Source: UBA2965 sp036526135 (GTDB taxonomy: Bacteria; Pseudomonadota; Gammaproteobacteria; Pseudomonadales; Azotimanducaceae). Taken from it: DNA of 14,467 nt. The stretch lies in NCBI GenBank assembly GCA_036526135.1, contig DATCZA010000048.1:1-14467 (forward strand). Direction: 5' to 3'. The notes under the pieces are model-generated. The model worked only from the letters and a program-made list of their open reading frames with translations. It had not been told where the DNA came from and did no database searches. Every line of letters begins with the position of its first letter. The stretch's first letter is position 1. Positions 13,941 through 14,467 of the stretch are shown here, piece by piece. A program made the position numbers and the translations under genes.

Positions 13941-14467
13941 GCCAGCGCCTCCTCCATCAGCGACTGCAGCAAAGCCTCGGGCTCCACGCCCGGCCTGGAG
14001 CGGGCAAGGGAGTCCCGGGACTCATCGAGAAACACCCGGCCTCCTTCCAGCAGGACGATGCGGTCCGCCAGCTGCATGGCTTCCCGCATGTCGTGGGTGA
14101 CCAGAACGACGGTGGCGGGCTCCGCGGCGAGAATCTCCAGCAGCTGATGGTGGATGTCGTAGCGGGTGATGGGATCGATGGCCGCAAACGGCTCGTCCAG
14201 CAGGAGGACCTCGGGCCTGAGCATCATGGCCCGGCACAGGCCCACGCGCTGCTGCTGCCCGCCACTGAGCTCGTGGGGGTACTTGGCGAGGAGCTCAGCG
14301 GAAAGGCGCGTAAGCTCGAGCAGCTCGCCAAGCCGTTGAGCCACCGCCTGCTCTTTCCAGCCCGCAATCTCCGCCGAGAGAACGACGTTTTCCCTGGCAC
14401 TCATGTGGGGAAAGAGGCCCGTGCCCTGCACGGCGTAACCCATCCGCCGGCGCACGGATACCAGATC
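13937..14467 (-). CDS. ABC transporter ATPase, betaine/ergothioneine-type (5' end outside window)
   Basis: The frame is open to the right edge, so only the last 176 residues are seen; Walker A lies outside the window. Visible are the Q-loop (YAVQGTGLFPHM), the signature LSGGQQQR, Walker B with D-loop (VLLLDEPFAAID), and the H-loop (VTHDMREAM). The sequence DPITR after the D-loop is typical of the OpuCA/ProV quaternary-amine branch. The protein ends soon after the nucleotide-binding domain, with no room for the CBS domains that many osmoregulatory OpuCA/ProV ATPases carry. It powers the fused permease encoded by the overlapping next gene (ATGA overlap). A start at 14455 would be spurious, since the reading frame continues upstream of it. 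Confidence 0.92.
   Translation of the reverse strand, partial: DLVSVRRRMGYAVQGTGLFPHMSARENVVLSAEIAGWKEQAVAQRLGELLELTRLSAELLAKYPHELSGGQQQRVGLCRAMMLRPEVLLLDEPFAAIDPITRYDIHHQLLEILAAEPATVVLVTHDMREAMQLADRIVLLEGGRVFLDESRDSLARSRPGVEPEALLQSLMEEALA

Overview
The window is GC-rich, densely coded and mobile-element-free chromosomal DNA. An outward-pumping proteorhodopsin, sulfoacetaldehyde acetyltransferase (Xsc), ergothioneine synthesis genes and generic proteobacterial membrane proteins suggest a heterotrophic, probably marine or aquatic, proteobacterium, most likely gammaproteobacterial. That placement is inferred from gene content; there is no rRNA or other phylogenetic marker here.

Layout. At the left edge is the tail of an upstream gene, then on + a PaaI-type thioesterase (71-463) and a TIR-TolB-TPR signalling-type protein (555-2477). 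A Rieske non-haem iron oxygenase (2522-3862, -) is transcribed divergently from a sterol desaturase/fatty-acid hydroxylase family membrane enzyme (4065-4874, +). A small cysteine-rich lipoprotein (5069-5419, +) and xsc (5571-7337, +) follow. Two perfect inverted repeats lie just upstream of xsc. A six-helix membrane protein of unknown function (7377-7961, -) is divergent from the rhodopsin gene (8107-8811, +), which ends at a strong 10-bp hairpin. Then come a one-helix membrane protein (8873-9394, -) and a DUF427 protein (9550-10062, +). The right end is a minus-strand gene run, read right to left: ABC ATPase (cut by the window edge), fused substrate-binding/permease protein, egtB, egtD.

How the genes work together. 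The clearest unit is the right-hand run. EgtD trimethylates histidine to hercynine and EgtB adds the sulfur to the imidazole ring, giving the thiol/thione ergothioneine after a later C-S lyase step. Immediately upstream in the same orientation lies an OpuC/EgtU-type transporter. Two of the three junctions are 4-bp ATGA overlaps, and the third is a 141-bp gap without a convincing terminator. This makes the transporter a good candidate for moving ergothioneine, hercynine or another betaine. It differs from the characterised EgtU proteins in having the binding domain before the permease domain. The rhodopsin and xsc look like independent single-gene units: one for light-driven proton pumping, one for use of C2 sulfonates such as taurine or isethionate. 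Neither has its usual partner genes (retinal synthesis; taurine uptake, deamination or phosphotransacetylase) inside this window.

No gene-free stretch exceeds 300 bases. The largest intergenic gaps are 3863-4064 and 4875-5068. I see no tRNA, rRNA, CRISPR array, insertion sequence or att site.
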